From Piper betle (lineage: Eukaryota; Streptophyta; Magnoliopsida; Piperales; Piperaceae), in NCBI GenBank assembly GCA_033002965.1, contig JAURVB010003513.1:62001-126000 (forward strand): a DNA stretch of 64,000 nucleotides, given 5' to 3'. Numbering within the stretch: the first letter of the stretch is position 1; every line of letters begins with the position of its first letter. Made by a program: the position numbers and the translations under genes. The notes below the pieces were generated by a model, which was not told the DNA's origin, did not search any database, and was given only the letters and a program-made list of their open reading frames with translations. Below, in pieces: positions 23,017-35,999 of the stretch.

Positions 23017-23486
23017 GTTCAATGTTGGGTCCCTTTATTCTTCTTCAAAGATCACTAGCATCTGATTTCTTCCAAGATACAGTATATTTGACTCTGATTA
23101 TGAAGACATGACAAAGGCTGGTGGCGCATGCACCATAATAATTTTTGTTGGAAGCGTAATATTTTTTGTTGGTGGGGGTCAGATTCAGAGGACAAGGGAG
23201 GACAATTTTTTTTTCTGAATCCAGGGAAGATAAAAGTTGGCAGAAAACATGAAGAGCAGAAAATATTTTTGTGGAGGAAAAGAGGAAGACGAGACGGCAA
23301 GATGGCAAATGGAGAAATTAAAAGGAGCAAATGAAAAGTTCAGACGTCGCTAACTAGGGCTGAGCAGACAAGGTAGGTATAGTCAGGTTGACACTTTTAG
23401 GGTAATAAAATTCCCACTTTTGGGAGTAGTCTTCATTCTTGGTTCATCTCCTCCTTTGTCTTTCTTCTTGATTTTGATGGTGTGTT
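23017..23486. other. Spacer upstream of the metalloproteinase remnant
   Basis: No gene is recognised. Short open frames on both strands at 23045-23334 overlap each other and include low-complexity poly-T; I regard them as chance. No sequence encoding the upstream part of a metalloproteinase is visible. Confidence 0.5.
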
Positions 23487-23829
23487 GGGACGCTCGCCCA
23501 CACCTTCACCCCGCCCAACGACCTCCACCCTGACAACATTGAAAATTGGAATGTTGACTCCCTGCTTGTGTGGCAGATGGCGATCGGCTTGGAGTCAAGT
23601 GGCTGTGCATGAGATTGGCTAGTTGCTTGGCGTCAGCCACTCCTCCAATGCTGAGACGATCATGTACATGACCATCTCATATGGGTCGAGGAAGGTGCAG
23701 CTTGCCACCGATGACATGGAAGGGGTACAACAGCTGTATGGGTGGAACCCGACATTGAACGGTATCACCACAATGTCGTCAGTGACAGGGATGACGTCGT
23801 GGAGAGGGATGCCAGCAGCAGGTAGGTAA
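23487..23829 (+). pseudogene. Matrix metalloproteinase (matrixin) 3'-end pseudogene
   Basis: Plant matrix metalloproteinases are secreted or anchored zinc proteases of the cell surface. Reading from 23487 gives LAHTFTPPNDLHPDNIENW, the segment before the active site. A one-base insertion near 23602 shifts the frame to VAVHEIG, then a stop, then [15 protein letters not shown]. This is the HExxHxxGxxH zinc site with its second histidine codon replaced by the stop, followed by the methionine turn. The end ([17 protein letters not shown]) matches the family C-terminus of the catalytic domain. The propeptide and most of the catalytic domain are missing. With a frameshift, an active-site stop and 5' truncation, it cannot make enzyme. 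Confidence 0.85.
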
Positions 23830-25196
23830 GGCGGGAGAGGTGGTGGGGCAGTGTTGTGTTGCTCGCGGCGGTGATCTTTGGCTGATTGTGATTGGTAGAA
23901 TTGGTGGTAAAGGTGGGTATATGCTAGAGCGGACGACTTGTAGTTATTGCATGTATATGCTCTCTTATTATCGATAAAACAACCCAATCCACATTTAGTT
24001 TTAATTACATGCAAATTCTAGTTCTCAATTGTCTATATTTTCCTAATTTGTGTGCAACACGACAGACTGAGACATGAGACATGAGGACCTATTTATGCAA
24101 CATCTTTTCTAATTCATGGGCTAGTTTCAAACAAAATTTCATAAAGTGGTTTGCTTGCTTAGAAGGAGGTTTCGAGGAGACAGACAGGGAGTCAAAGACA
24201 ACTAAATGTTTCCTATTGGTGTAATTTTGTGACTCCGCATACATAAGTTTGTAATAATTATATTTTGGAGTTTACTTTTCTTTGGAATTGACAGTAATGT
24301 AAATACTATTTCCATCATTTTAAGTATTGGTTTGAAAGGTTTTTTTTATTATTTTGAACATCTATTTGTACTTTTTAAAAGATTTTTTACAAGATAACTC
24401 TGTAGTACAATTAAGATAAATTCATGGCATAAATATGTCAATGAAAAATCCATCAGCATACGAAATATTTGTGACTAGTTCCCCTAATACCTTATACAAT
24501 TCATAATACACTTTTAAAATATCTTTCATGGCTATATATGCCTTTGTATTCGTCAATGACATATTATGTCCCTGGTAGAAGTAATGCTAACATATTTATT
24601 GTTTGAATTTATATTTTAAAACCAATATTACATATCATATCAACAGATGCTCAGCTTAACAACTAATGTACAAGTAAAGTACTGAATAGAAGTAGTGCCA
24701 TGTTATGACGACCAGTTAAAAAAAGGACAAATTTTTTTATTGATAAGGAAAATTAATGTTGTGGAGGATAATGATGAAGATTGTCAAGATGATGCATATG
24801 TTGATATTATGATATGTGTGTCACCGCTAATCACATATTCGTCATATGCGGCCTCTCCATTTTCACTTCTCTAGCTTGGTCTCTTTATCTTTGCTTTTCC
24901 TCTTCGGTCTATACGTATCTTTTCTCTCCACATAAATCGTGACCATGTGTGTCACGTCACTCACATTCATTAAATGCGACCTCCAAATCCTCATTTATCT
25001 TGATGGTTTGTAAGAACTTTTCCATTCAAGACAAAGACAACAACGTCAAGCTTCATATCACAGACTTCCTGATGAAGCGTCAGCGTTATTAATACCATAT
25101 TCAACAACGTCGAATATGATGTCCCTCTCTGCACTAGCATACTGATATTTCGATAAAGGCCAAAGCGACATACAAATGTGATTGTACAGCACCAAC
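23830..25196. other. AT-rich spacer
   Basis: The first 180 bp (23830-24010) probably derives from the 3' end of the metalloproteinase gene. The rest is AT-rich with no recognised gene. The open frames at 23619-24014 (minus) and 24991-25221 (minus) show no domain. Confidence 0.5.
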
Positions 25197-25818
25197 TAGG
25201 GCAAGGCATAAGCCGAGTCAAGTCAAGTTTCGCCTAACTTGAACCAGACACATTTGATAAACGAATCAAGTTTCGAGTTATATGGTTTTGAGTTGAGTTC
25301 TTTTAGTTCGAGTTAGACTTAAGCCTGATTGAGTTCAAGTCGAGCATCAATCTTGTTCAAGTTTTGCGCCATAAGTTTGAAGATTTAATTTATTGTCTAT
25401 AATGCAATATTTTTAGTTTTATTTTTTTAATAAAACTATACATAATAGTTTATAACTATTAGATTGATACTCATATTACAATTGATAGTCATATAACTAT
25501 TAGATTGTTTTGATTTAATTATTTTTATATCAAATTATCATTTTTAATGTTATATTATCCATGAATTGTTAGAGAACAAAAATTTAAAGGTTTTTATTAG
25601 ACATCGAGTGGATTTGAGTCAAGTTTTAAGCCGAATCGTGTTTGTTCGGGTTGAATCGAATTGAGTTTTATATAACTTGAAACTGATTATATTATAATTG
25701 AGTTGAGTTAATTTTCTTAAAATCGAGTTTCGAATCTAGCTTAAAATTGATTGAGTTCGACTCATGTCGAATTGAGTAATAAAAACTCGTAAGCTTGCTC
25801 AACTAGTGTCCAACCCTA
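25197..25818. mobile_element. hAT-like MITE (622 bp)
   Basis: The left end TAGGGCAAGGCATAAGCCGAG and the complement of the right end (TAGGGTTGGACACTAGTTGAG) form imperfect terminal inverted repeats. The flanks GCACCAAC and GCAACAAA agree at six of eight positions, consistent with an aged 8-bp TSD. The interior is rich in GAGTT and CGAG strings and has no coding region. Confidence 0.65.
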
Positions 25819-27332
25819 GCAACAAAACTTCACTACCTTTATTCACAACATACGATGGTAGTCAATTCTACTCTTTTTCTACACATAAAAACTTCCCAAA
25901 CAACATACAAATGTTGCTATACACCAGCAACACTTTACTATTTTTCTTCACAACATACCATGCTAGTCTCTTTACCTCCTTTTCTACACATATACACCAC
26001 TTAAACGATTCTACCAGACCCCATCTTCCTTTAATTACTTACTCTCACAAATACTGAACAATGCGCATCATCACCTACAAGACTCCACCCAACCATCCCT
26101 ACCATTAATTGCTCACAACACCATGACCGCAAACCATACAACCTTCCCTTACCTAATTTCAAACCGTAAATAACAAACTATTTAAACCAAAGATTCTCTA
26201 CTGACCTCCACTGTCAACACCACTAAAATCTTTCACTCCCAGAGAAGGAAGATCAGACAAAGAATATTATGATGGCCAACGACAATGAATGAATGAGGAT
26301 TGAGGAAGCCGGCTGAGAAGAACGAAGCAGAGAGATGATGATGTAATGGAAAGAGGGCAGAAGAGAGGCTGCCACAAATTTTCTAGTACTAATGAGTGTG
26401 GACATAATCAATTCAATCCAGTCGTTCACATTAAATTCATCATCTCTTAAGTTGCACAACCTTTCCATGCCCTTACTAATGATTGCACTTCACTTTATAT
26501 TTCCCCAGTAAAAGGGCATATTTGACCATGTACACATATTACTCAAATGGAGTAATTACATCTGTCTTCGACCACGTAAAAGAAGTTATGTCATGTGTAA
26601 ACCATACCAAGGGAAAATCCCCTTTACTTTTCTATCACATTTGATTGTCAGCATTTGGTGCTCTCATGTTTTGTTTTTAATTTTTTTGAGATGGTTAGAT
26701 GGTTAACTGTAATAGAGTGGTTTCTATTTTAATGTAGGTTTTCTGCTCAAACCAAAGCCATTCGATCAAAATATTTTTGTTCAATTTGTGCTTCTATTTC
26801 GGTTCGGGTCGGTGCTGCATTTCAAGTGTCGAATGGTATAATTCAGAGATTGGTATTATTTGGAAATTTGGTTCGGTTCGATTGATTGAATGCTCAATCC
26901 CACCGCTTACGTCTTCTTTCCTAACACATTTTTGTGGGCCCACTGTGTACCCATTTGGCACATGTTAGGGAAGCAGGGATGAGAGGCATTCCATGACGAG
27001 GCATATGTGAAATCATTCGAGGTTGTGAGGGGGTTGAGAATTGGGATAGGGCATCAAACTCAAGTGAGTTGCAAAAAATATGGAAAGGAAATTGTGCGAA
27101 GAACATCAGGAGATATAAAGCAGAGGAAAAGAAAGAAATTATAAAGAGGAAGGAAGTACTATTTTGATTGTTTGTGATGGTCCTAAATTTAAACCTAATA
27201 TTCATAAAATAATTGAGCTAAGTCTCTTTTGTCTAACCAACTAAGTGAAAATTGCCCCATCATAGTTTCTGTGTCTTCTACATTGATAAATTAAAATGTG
27301 GGCAACGTATTCATTACAACACCGACATTAAA
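25819..27332. other. AT-rich spacer
   Basis: No gene is recognised. A stretch around 26740-26900 is rich in GGTTCGG/TTCGGTT strings, as at the ends of hAT-like MITEs, but I cannot define its boundaries. Confidence 0.4.
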
Positions 27333-28225
27333 TGCAACGACCCGGCCCAAACTGCAACGTAATAGGCCTAAGTGATTTCTTTAAAATGGTTAACCAAAGT
27401 TAAAGATATATAGTCCATTCTCACTTATAAACAAGATCTTCTCCCATTAGGTATTAGATGTAGGATTAAGTTGACAGATCTTACAATCCACCCACCTTAG
27501 GAAATTTCATCCCCGAAATTCATACACTTGGCCCATTGCTAACCCCAGCCAACCCCCTAGTCTAGCCAACGCCCTAGTCTAGCCCACCATCTAACACGTA
27601 ACCAGGTTGCTCTGATACCATTTATAACGACCCGACCCGAATTACAACATAATGGGCCTAAGTCATTTCTTTAAAATGGTTAACCCAAGTTAAAGATCTA
27701 TAGTCCATTCCCACTTATAAACAAGATCTTCTCCTAGTAGGTATTGGATGTGGGACTAAGTTGAGGGATCTCACAATCCACCCACCTTAGGAAATTTCAT
27801 CCTCGAAATACCTATACTTGGCCCGTTGCTAGCCCCAGCCCACAACCTTTCTGGCCAGTGATTGGCAGCCTAGCCAACGTCCCTAGTCTTGGCCCGTAAC
27901 TAACCCCAACCCACAAACTTTTTCGGCCCGTGATCGGCAACCTAGCCAATGTCCCTAGTCCAACCCGTTACTAGCCCTAGCCTACGACCTTTTTGGCCCG
28001 TGACTGGCAGCCTAACCAACATCCTTAGTCCATCCCACCATCTAACACGAAACCGGGTTGCTCTGATATCACTTGTAACAACCCGGCCCAAAGTGCAACG
28101 TAATGGGCCTAAGTCATTTTTTAAAATGTTTAACCAAAGTTAAAGATATATAGTCCATTCTCACTTATAAACATGATCTTCTCCCAGTAAGTATTAGATG
28201 TAGGATTAAGTTGAGGGATCTCACA
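27333..28225 (-). mobile_element. TRIM family 1 tandem array (three LTRs, two internal regions)
   Basis: LTRs lie at 27333-27485, 27623-27775 and 28074-28225, all in minus orientation. Complements of the primer-binding site (GCTCTGATACCA and GCTCTGATATCA) precede the second and third LTRs. The first internal region is about 137 bp. The second is about 298 bp because it holds three units of a tandem repeat of about 72 bp (GGCCCGTGACTGGCAGCCTA type). The flanks TTAAA and TTTAA suggest an imperfect TSD. Confidence 0.85.
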
Positions 28226-29112
28226 TTTAAATTGTATGTTTGATAAATTTGTTCATTTTATAAATCTAATTACTTTTTTTGTTTACATATAATACAAATC
28301 CACCTATTCGCATATTAAATTCACCCTTTTTGAGTTAATATTATTGTACACTTTTTATATATTTATGAAATAAATGGTCAACACCAAAATGATGCCTCCT
28401 AATCACCTAAGTGGGCACCTAAAATACTTGCAAAAATACTAATATATACATATTGAGAGTAAACTGAAGAATATCCATTTAGAAGCCTTAGAAATCCCTA
28501 TTATGATGGTATTAATAAGAAAAAAGAGTTATATTATTATGCTTACAATGAGACCTTAAACAATCCTTAAAAATAGCAGTTATCATAATTAGATGTAGTC
28601 ATGAGTCACGCATGCGGGTACATATGCATGGCAGCCATCTGGCGTGGCTGTAGGGGAGTAGCAATGCCATACCATGCGGCCACTCCTTGGCCTTTACCGT
28701 CTCAAAGGCGGACACTGCAGTTAAGTAATTTTTTTAATTTTTGTACGTTTGTCACGGTCTAGTGGAGGTAATGAACCTTTTTTTATACTTATCATTGTAC
28801 AACAGTGGCAAAATACCATTGCAATTTTCTAAAATAAAATTCTTATTTTGTTGTCACTATAAGATTGTGTAAAAATTTTGCACAAATATACCGTGTTGAC
28901 AAAGATATATCACGAAAGATAACCATATTAATATATATATATATATATATATGTATATATTTCAATTTTTTTATACTTGTCATATTCTACCGATGATAAT
29001 GAAATGTGACATTATTGCCCCCTACTTGTCGTGCCAAAATGGTAACAATATACCATTTTATCTTTTAAAAAGTAAATTCTTATTTTTTATAAGGTTGTTA
29101 TCACATTAAAGC
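28226..29112. other. AT-rich spacer with (AT)n
   Basis: No gene is recognised. A slightly GC-richer patch occurs at 28600-28710 and an (AT)n run near 28930-28955. The text around 28740-29090 has loosely repeated motifs (TTTTTATACTT, CCATTxxAATTTT) that may be a decayed non-coding element. Confidence 0.4.
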
Positions 29113-29360
29113 TAGGGCTGCTAATCGATTATGATTGAAGCGCGCTCATACTCGACTAAAGTGCGATTGAGTTTTCAACACTAATTCTTGTACTCAAATT
29201 GAAATTAAATTTTATTGTTTGAACTTGTCTCGAGCTCAAATTTTACTATATTGCAAACATACTATTTTGACTCAAGTTATAATTTTTTAGCTCAATTAGA
29301 TTTCAAGATATCAAGCTCAGCTCGAGTTCAAGTTTTCTAGCTCAACTTGAGATCAAAATT
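29113..29360. mobile_element. Fragment of a hAT-like MITE
   Basis: It starts TAGGGCTGCTAATCGATTA, like the ends of hAT-type MITEs. The body carries repeated CTCGAG, AGCTCAA and CTCAGCTCGAG strings like those at 60606-60799. No matching opposite end is seen, so it seems truncated on the right. Confidence 0.5.
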
Positions 29361-29455
29361 ATAGGAAATAAATATGTGTATTGTCCTGTGTAGGTGTATA
29401 TATACAGAGAAAAGAGAGGTGTTTAATTTGTTTGAGAGTGATGTGGGACTAATGT

Positions 29456-30043
29456 TGTAACTCCACAATTCAACCGGATCATGGACCAAACCATGATGTT
29501 AGAATTCAGAAAACCATTTGTTGGACTACTAATTTGAACTAACATAATGGAAGTAGATCCCTATACTATGTGATGCATGTTGAACATACCATTTTGGGAG
29601 GGATCTTAACCTAAAAGCTCCTACTATGAGCACCCAAAGCTACAATAGAGGTTTCCAATAAGCTTTATTTATTGTATTTTATTTTATGTTTTGTTTTCCT
29701 CTTTTGGTTGAATAAGGTTTAACCACCATTGGCCTTGGGTTGGTAATGGCTAGGGTCTCTTGGATAGGCAGACATGGTGCGGGTGGAGTTTTGGTTGAGA
29801 GTTGGAGATAGGGGAACACTTGGTCACCCCAAGTTGTCGTTGGACGTGTCAGATTTTTAGGTTGGGAGTTGTGAGTGGGATTTAATTTCCAAACCCTTTT
29901 TGTTAACTGTCTCCATATTTTGTTATTAGCTGTCTTTTCTACATTTTAAGCATCCAATAAATTGAACTAGTTGTGTGAAAAATTGTAATAGTTAATGAGG
30001 TGGTTAGATGTTATGAGTGAGTTGGTGAAATCAGGATGTTACA
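29456..30043 (+). mobile_element. Solo LTR (588 bp), TGTAAC...GTTACA
   Basis: The segment begins TGTAACTCCACAATTC and ends AGGATGTTACA. Flanking AATGT and AATTT could be an imperfect TSD. It is homologous in its first half to 43447-43690, for example at GATGCATGTTGAACATA and CTATTATGAGCAC-type blocks. No internal region follows. Confidence 0.65.
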
Positions 30044-30480
30044 AATTTTTGAAGTAGAATTAAAATTAGATTATCATATCTCTTTTAAAGTGAAGAATTG
30101 ATTAGGTGCCAATTTGGTTAAAAGTTACAAAGACTCTCACTTTAATCTTCCCTTGTACTAAGCATCCGCACCATTTTCTTTTCTTCCCATGTGTTGTCTC
30201 TTCCTTGTTGAGAGTTTCTCCATCTTCCCTCTCATCTTCTCTCCCTCTTGTTATTATTCTGTTTCCCAAGTGCATGCATCTGCATTTGTTGTGTATTACA
30301 TAAATTTTTTGGGTGTTTGTGAATCACCCAAAGTTCGGGGCACAAGAACCAAACCAAAATGTTACTAGTCCTTATTAAGTCAGTTAACCCGAATGCAACC
30401 TTGGGCTCGACCCATCTGTGCATTCTAATTACTTTTCACATCATATAAATTCATTTGTTATACCTTACATCACATCATTC
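30044..30480. other. Spacer between solo LTR and LTR D
   Basis: No gene is recognised. The pyrimidine-rich frame at 30106-30303 is probably incidental. Confidence 0.4.
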
Positions 30481-31900
30481 TTAATAAAATGACAACATAA
30501 ACAAAACATTAACATTCTATCATCTAACATGTGTATGTGCAAGAGACGTCACTGCTCCTCTGTCCTGGCTGGCTTATCCTACTCCCGATGAGCACCTATA
30601 TATATTATAAAAACATATTAGTAACGACTGTTATTGGTACAAAAATATAACTAATAACAAATTGACAATGAGAGCAAACTTTCATATGAAAAAATACTTT
30701 TGTGAAATCTCTGAAGGGCATCTACAGAACTGAAATCATCTTTAATGAAATTGATTTGCTGTTGTTGATGCCTCTTTCAGCCTTTTCTAATTTCTCTTTC
30801 TAGTCCCTTGGGACTACTGTCATATCCTAAGCCCTTTTGTTTACTTCCATACCCACTCGCATAGCATGGTTGTCGGTTCTGGCTTACGACTGGCACATTC
30901 CACTTGTGTAGCAAGGTTGTCGGCAGCTTCGACTGGAACATGCTGCTAGCATAACATGGTTGTTGGTTCCGGCTTACAACTGGCATATGCCACTTATGTA
31001 GCATGGTTGTTGGCGGCTTTGACTAGAACATATGGTTGTTGGTATTCCCGGCATCGACTAGCACACGCCATTTTCGTAACATGGTTGTCGGCGGCTTCAA
31101 CTGGCACATGCGAATTGCATAGCATGGTTATCAATTTTGGCTTACGATTGCACATGCCACTTGCATAGCATGGTTGTCGGCGATTTTGACTGGCACATGT
31201 GCTTGCATAACATGGTTGTCAGTATTTCTGGCTTACGTCTAGCACATGCCACTTGCATAGCATGGTTGTTGGCGGCTTCGACTAACACATGCTCACTCAT
31301 GTAGTAAGGTTATCGAAAAACACAAAAACTACATATATATATGTCTGGGTAAGGATTTATAAAATAGGCCTGAAGGCAACTTGTGGTGGATCATATTTTT
31401 GAAAACATACTCGAGGGATCTCATCCTCGAGGGTTATTAATTAAGAATACTATTCGACTAAATGACCCGAGCTAGGTGGGATCTGATAAAAAGCCCCTCA
31501 ACTTGTCCTACAACATGTAAAAATTAAATCACGATAGAATAGAATAATAAATCAAGAGTAAGTCCTTAATAGATCTGGTAGAAGCTCTGCCTAAACAATG
31601 AGCTCCTGCTCCGTACCAATTATCAGTCATGTGGTGATGGCGACAAGGTTCTGACTGGCTTGAGTGAGGATTATGGGAGAAAAGAGAAGGAAGAAAAAAA
31701 GAAGAAAGTTGGGTGAGAAAGATGAATGGTGGTAGTGTCAGAAGTGTGGAATATATAGATGTCAGGGTGAGAAAAATGAATTGTCAGGTGAGAAAAATAA
31801 ATGGTCATCTCGTAATTAAAACTTTAGTCAACTAAAAATAACAGTCAAACAAATTGGTTCAGATTTATAAAACCCTGATTCGAATCATGGGTTTTACAAT
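30481..31900 (-). mobile_element. LTR D, minus orientation, with internal tandem repeats
   Basis: The block 30490-30760 is homologous to 19880-20110 in LTR B, and 31360-31550 is homologous to 18450-18640 in LTR A. The conserved GATCTCATCCTCGAGGGTTATT block is at 31408-31430. The middle is expanded by tandem repeats (see 30857-31308). The outer edges are uncertain. Confidence 0.55.
30857..31308. repeat. Dimeric tandem repeat inside LTR D (about 45-52 bp monomers)
   Basis: About ten monomers share a GCATAGCATGGTTGTCGG core followed by a GACTGGCACATG-type end. Two versions tend to alternate: one with TTCTGGCTTACGACTGG and one with CGGCTTCGACTGG. The repeat unit is therefore often a dimer of about 100 bp. 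Open frames read through parts on both strands but contain no known domain. Confidence 0.75.
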
Positions 31901-34128
31901 TTGTGCTCGTTTTGGTTTAAGTAAATAAGCTATGTGCATTAGCTCATTAAAGTAAATTTTAAATAATTTATTGAATAAGTACCACTATATATTAATTTCC
32001 AATATTTAATTCAAGGTTAATATTTTGTTATAAATTTATTGATTTGGGTTAGTAATGCTTACAATTTAAATAAATTATAATGATATTAAATGGTTTGATG
32101 CTCAGTAAAATGAGTATATTAAATAAATATCATGTGTATTAACCGGTTGGTAAGAATGTATGTACATATGTATGGGTATACATGTCTTTAAGATTGACAT
32201 AGGGAGTTTAGTTAATCAATATTTTGGCTAGACATAGTAGTTTATTCTTTGGATGAAGTTTGATTTAAGTCCTAAGAAAATATGTAGTTAATTAAAAGTT
32301 GATGTATTTTGTTTTAAGTATGGGTAGCCGGTCATAGAGGACCTACCATGAGGAGTTGTTTAATTGAGTTCATACATGATGGGTTTATCATTATTTGGTG
32401 ATGCATGTATATAGTATTTGTCTCTTGTTCAAATATATATAAGAAAGTTGGAATTTTGAACTGTATCCCTAAAGGTTATATTTGTGGGTTTGACTCTTTT
32501 ATAAATACCAAATAAATAATGATTAATGAGTAAATTTGAGGCAATGAAATTGGAAGAAAAAGATATAATAAGGGTAATATCATAATTATGTGTACCTAAG
32601 TATGACTATCATACTTTAAATATTAAAATATGTTAACATGAGTTAATAAGAACTAACTAGAAGGATTTGGAAAATGAAAATTTAATTAGAGTAATATTAA
32701 TAACCAATTAGTCACTTGATGTAATCCAAAGAATCAATTCTAGACTTATACGATTTGATATGATAATGATTATTACTTGATTTAAGCAATCTATTAAGTT
32801 AATTTATTTATGTAAGTTGGGCAACCAACTAACTTAATTAATTGTTATAATTGAGATATATAAGTTAAAATATGGCGGGAAATCTACCCATTTGTATGAC
32901 TAAATTATTAGTAGAATTATCATTGATTTATCTGTGTATTACTTTCTTGGTTATTATCTATACAAAATGTATTATTAATTAATAGGTTAATAAATAATTG
33001 ATTTACTTGCCAGTAGATCTAGTTATTGGCATGATTATATTTTTATATATGTATTGATTAATGATTTGGTGTGATCGTGTAAATAAAGCTCTTGTAAATT
33101 AATTTATTTATATAAGTCACTTATATGTAATTGAATAAATAATTAACTATTTGTCGTTTGTTATATTTTTTATGGAATGCACTCCTCACATTGTTACATG
33201 TCATACATCATATCATTATGCATCTAGTTAGCTTAGGAATTATCCATTTTAACGTATACTTTGCTTGTGACTACCATATTAGGATTTTCTGTCATGTCTG
33301 TGGTGTGTTCACCGAGTTTCAAGTCTATATAATTACTCAAAATATTTTGTAACCCTAGTTGCCCTGATCCTAAATAATACCACCAAGCACTGAGTGCAAC
33401 CAGGGTCAAAGAATGAACTTAGTCTAACACGGGGCCGCATACTTAAAATTCTTAAAAGATTAAATACCTACCCTCATGCCAAAAGGGGTGACACTGCGCA
33501 ATGACATAAGATGACTCATTATGCACTTGTGATACCGAGAAGGTAAGTCAATGACAAATATCGGTAATTACAAGTCATGGGCTACATAGCTTGTGTGTTC
33601 ATACTGCAGATTATAGCTGGATGGGGCGGCCACCCCTCCTGACATAATTATAGTATTGCATAGGCTCATAATCAGTTAAAAACTCGATAATAATGTTGTG
33701 AAATATATTGACTTGTTTCTTGTAATTATATGCTTAGTATTTTTATCACTAATGGAGAATTTTCTCCACAGGTGTGAGCAGGGATGGATTGGATAAAGTT
33801 GGGATAGGTGGAGGACTTTATTATTAGATTTTTGATCTTTTTTTCTTAATTTAGTTGTTATTACATTTATGGCATGTTTAGGATTTTGGTTCGTTTCATG
33901 TAGTCCTAGCTGATTCTGAGCATTGGTTATATTATATTTTAATTCATGAAATGACTTAGAATTTGAACTTTTACTAATTCTTTTCCTATGGAATTGATTT
34001 ATTTAAAAAGAATTTTATGTCATGGGTTTATTTATGATGTTGACAAATTAGTAGAAAAATAATTTACGTGGCTTTAAGATTATATTGTAGCACTTGCCTT
34101 GTAGCTCAGAGCGAGCAGGTCGTTACAA
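31901..34128 (+). mobile_element. Probable LTR or LTR debris ending GGTCGTTACA
   Basis: This is a long AT-rich stretch. Its right end AGCAGGTCGTTACA at 34115-34128 is a typical gypsy LTR end, but no primer-binding site follows. The segment 33350-33700 has the mixed-composition style of LTR regulatory sequence. I could not place the left boundary and see no coding region. Confidence 0.4.
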
Positions 34129-34392
34129 TATTGGTAAGGATTCCATTAGCTGCACAGTTACTTATTTAGTTTCTTTTTGCTTCTTTTGAACCATCCTATC
34201 TCTAGTAAAAAATTCAGCCACAACTAACATAAAACGAATGGACCTGCGTGTGCTTTTATTTGTGGTAATTGAAACATTATATGTACTGATCAGATAGTCT
34301 TATAGCACATTTCATGCATCTATTCACTTTGTACACAGATTAAACATGTTGTCTAATCATTTGTACAATCATTGAAATGTCTAATAACCTAA

Positions 34393-34800
34393 TCAATGAA
34401 TTGTATCAATATGAAGAGCAATTGAACATGCAGCAACTTTGATTGAGCACAAAAACAAGAGATTGAAAGAATGGATTGTGATTTGAAGCTCATACGTTGT
34501 CGGTGAAGTGCACCAACTGCAGTGGCGAGGAAAAGAGCTAGGGTAGAAAAATTTTACCTTTTTGTGTTTTATCCCCCTTTTGTTCCTTGGGTTTATTTGG
34601 CTTGGGCATGTTACCATGCCCGGCTTGGGTTGCCAAAAATGTTTATTGTTTTTGCTTTTGTTTTTTTGTTTTTTTGGAGTAATCAAGATATACAAACATG
34701 CTGGGTTGCCTTCAAGAAAGCGCTTGTTTTGAATCTGCAACTTGACTAAGCTTTTGTCATTCTGAGATTGGGGTGGTGGATGAAGCGTCCACGATAGTGT
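34393..34800 (-). pseudogene. Athila post-integrase region, copy 2
   Basis: On the minus strand this segment lies downstream of integrase. It includes GMVTCPSQINPRNK and neighbouring text like the poorly conserved 3' end of Athila pol, broken by stops. A 3' LTR matching 39816-41294 does not follow at lower coordinates, so the element is 3'-truncated here. Confidence 0.5.
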
Positions 34801-34999
34801 TTGAGCCTATGTCCTATGACCTTGAATTGGTAACCATTTTTCTCATTCCAGATTTTTATAGCACCATGTGGGAGTTGCTTGCATCACAATATAAGGTACA
34901 TGCTAGCTAGACTTAAGGTTTCCTTATAAAAGTTTAGCATAGAATTGTACAGCAAGACATGATATCCTTATATGTTTGTCATGCCATAGCTTGGTTTTC

Positions 35000-35870
35000 T
35001 CTTTATACAGTTTAGGATTCTCATATGCATTGAGATTCAATTCATCCAATTCATTTAATTATAATAACATTTTCTCTTGACATGCCTTGGCATCAAAATT
35101 TAATTTATGAATTGCCCAATATGTTTTGTTCTCTAGCTCAAAAGGTAACTGACAAACTTTTCCAAATACAATTCTATAAGGGGACATTTCAATTGGTGTC
35201 TTGAAAGCTGTTCAGGATGCCCATAATGTACCATCTAATTGGAGTGACCAATTGTTTCTTGATGGATTTACAACCTCTACCAAGACTCTGTTTATTTCTT
35301 GGTTGGAGAATTCATCTTGTCTGCTCGTTTGAGAATGATATACACTTGCAACTTTGTGCTTGACTCCATACATAGCCAATAGAGTTTCAAAGGCCTTAGT
35401 GTAGAAGTGTGATCCTTTGTCACTGATGATAGGTCTTGGGGGTGCCAAATCTTGTAAAGATATTCTTCGTTGAGAACCTTATCACTGCCTTGGTATCATT
35501 TGTTGGGAATGCCTATTCCTTCACCCATTTTGAGACATAATCAATTGCTACCAATATGTATAATTGTTGATGGATGGCAAAAACGGTCTTATAAAATCTA
35601 TACCCTATATTTCAAAAAATACTATTTCACGGATTTCATGCAAGAGCATCTCTTGCTTTGTTGATATGTTTCCACTTGTTTGGCATTTGTCATATTGCTT
35701 CACAAAAGGGTTAGCATCCTTAAAAAGGGTTAGCCAATAGAAACCTGATTGTAAAACTTTCATAGCTATCCTTTGGCAGAAAAAATGACATGTATAATTT
35801 GATGAATGACAATGGTATAAAATATTCAGTATTTCTTCTTCTATGACAAGTCTTTTAATCATTTGGTCAT
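35000..35870 (-). pseudogene. Athila integrase remnant, copy 2
   Basis: The zinc-binding region is at 35605-35862 (ILYHCHSSNYTCHF, KVLQSGFYWLTLFKDA, YDKCQTSGNIS). The catalytic core is at 35212-35448 (IISDKGSHFYTKAFETLLAMYGVKHKVASVYHSQT, then NWSLQLDGTLWA). Order and spacing are as in Athila pol. Frame breaks between the two parts inactivate it. The product would have joined the element's DNA to the host chromosome. Confidence 0.85.
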
Positions 35871-35999
35871 TGCATTACTTAAACAAATATGACTCATCCC
35901 AAAAATAATGTTTGACTTCGCTTGAACTTTTATTTTTTCAGTTGTGATGAAATATGTAGGGGAAGTGCTTGACCAACAAGAAAATTCACATAATGTGCA

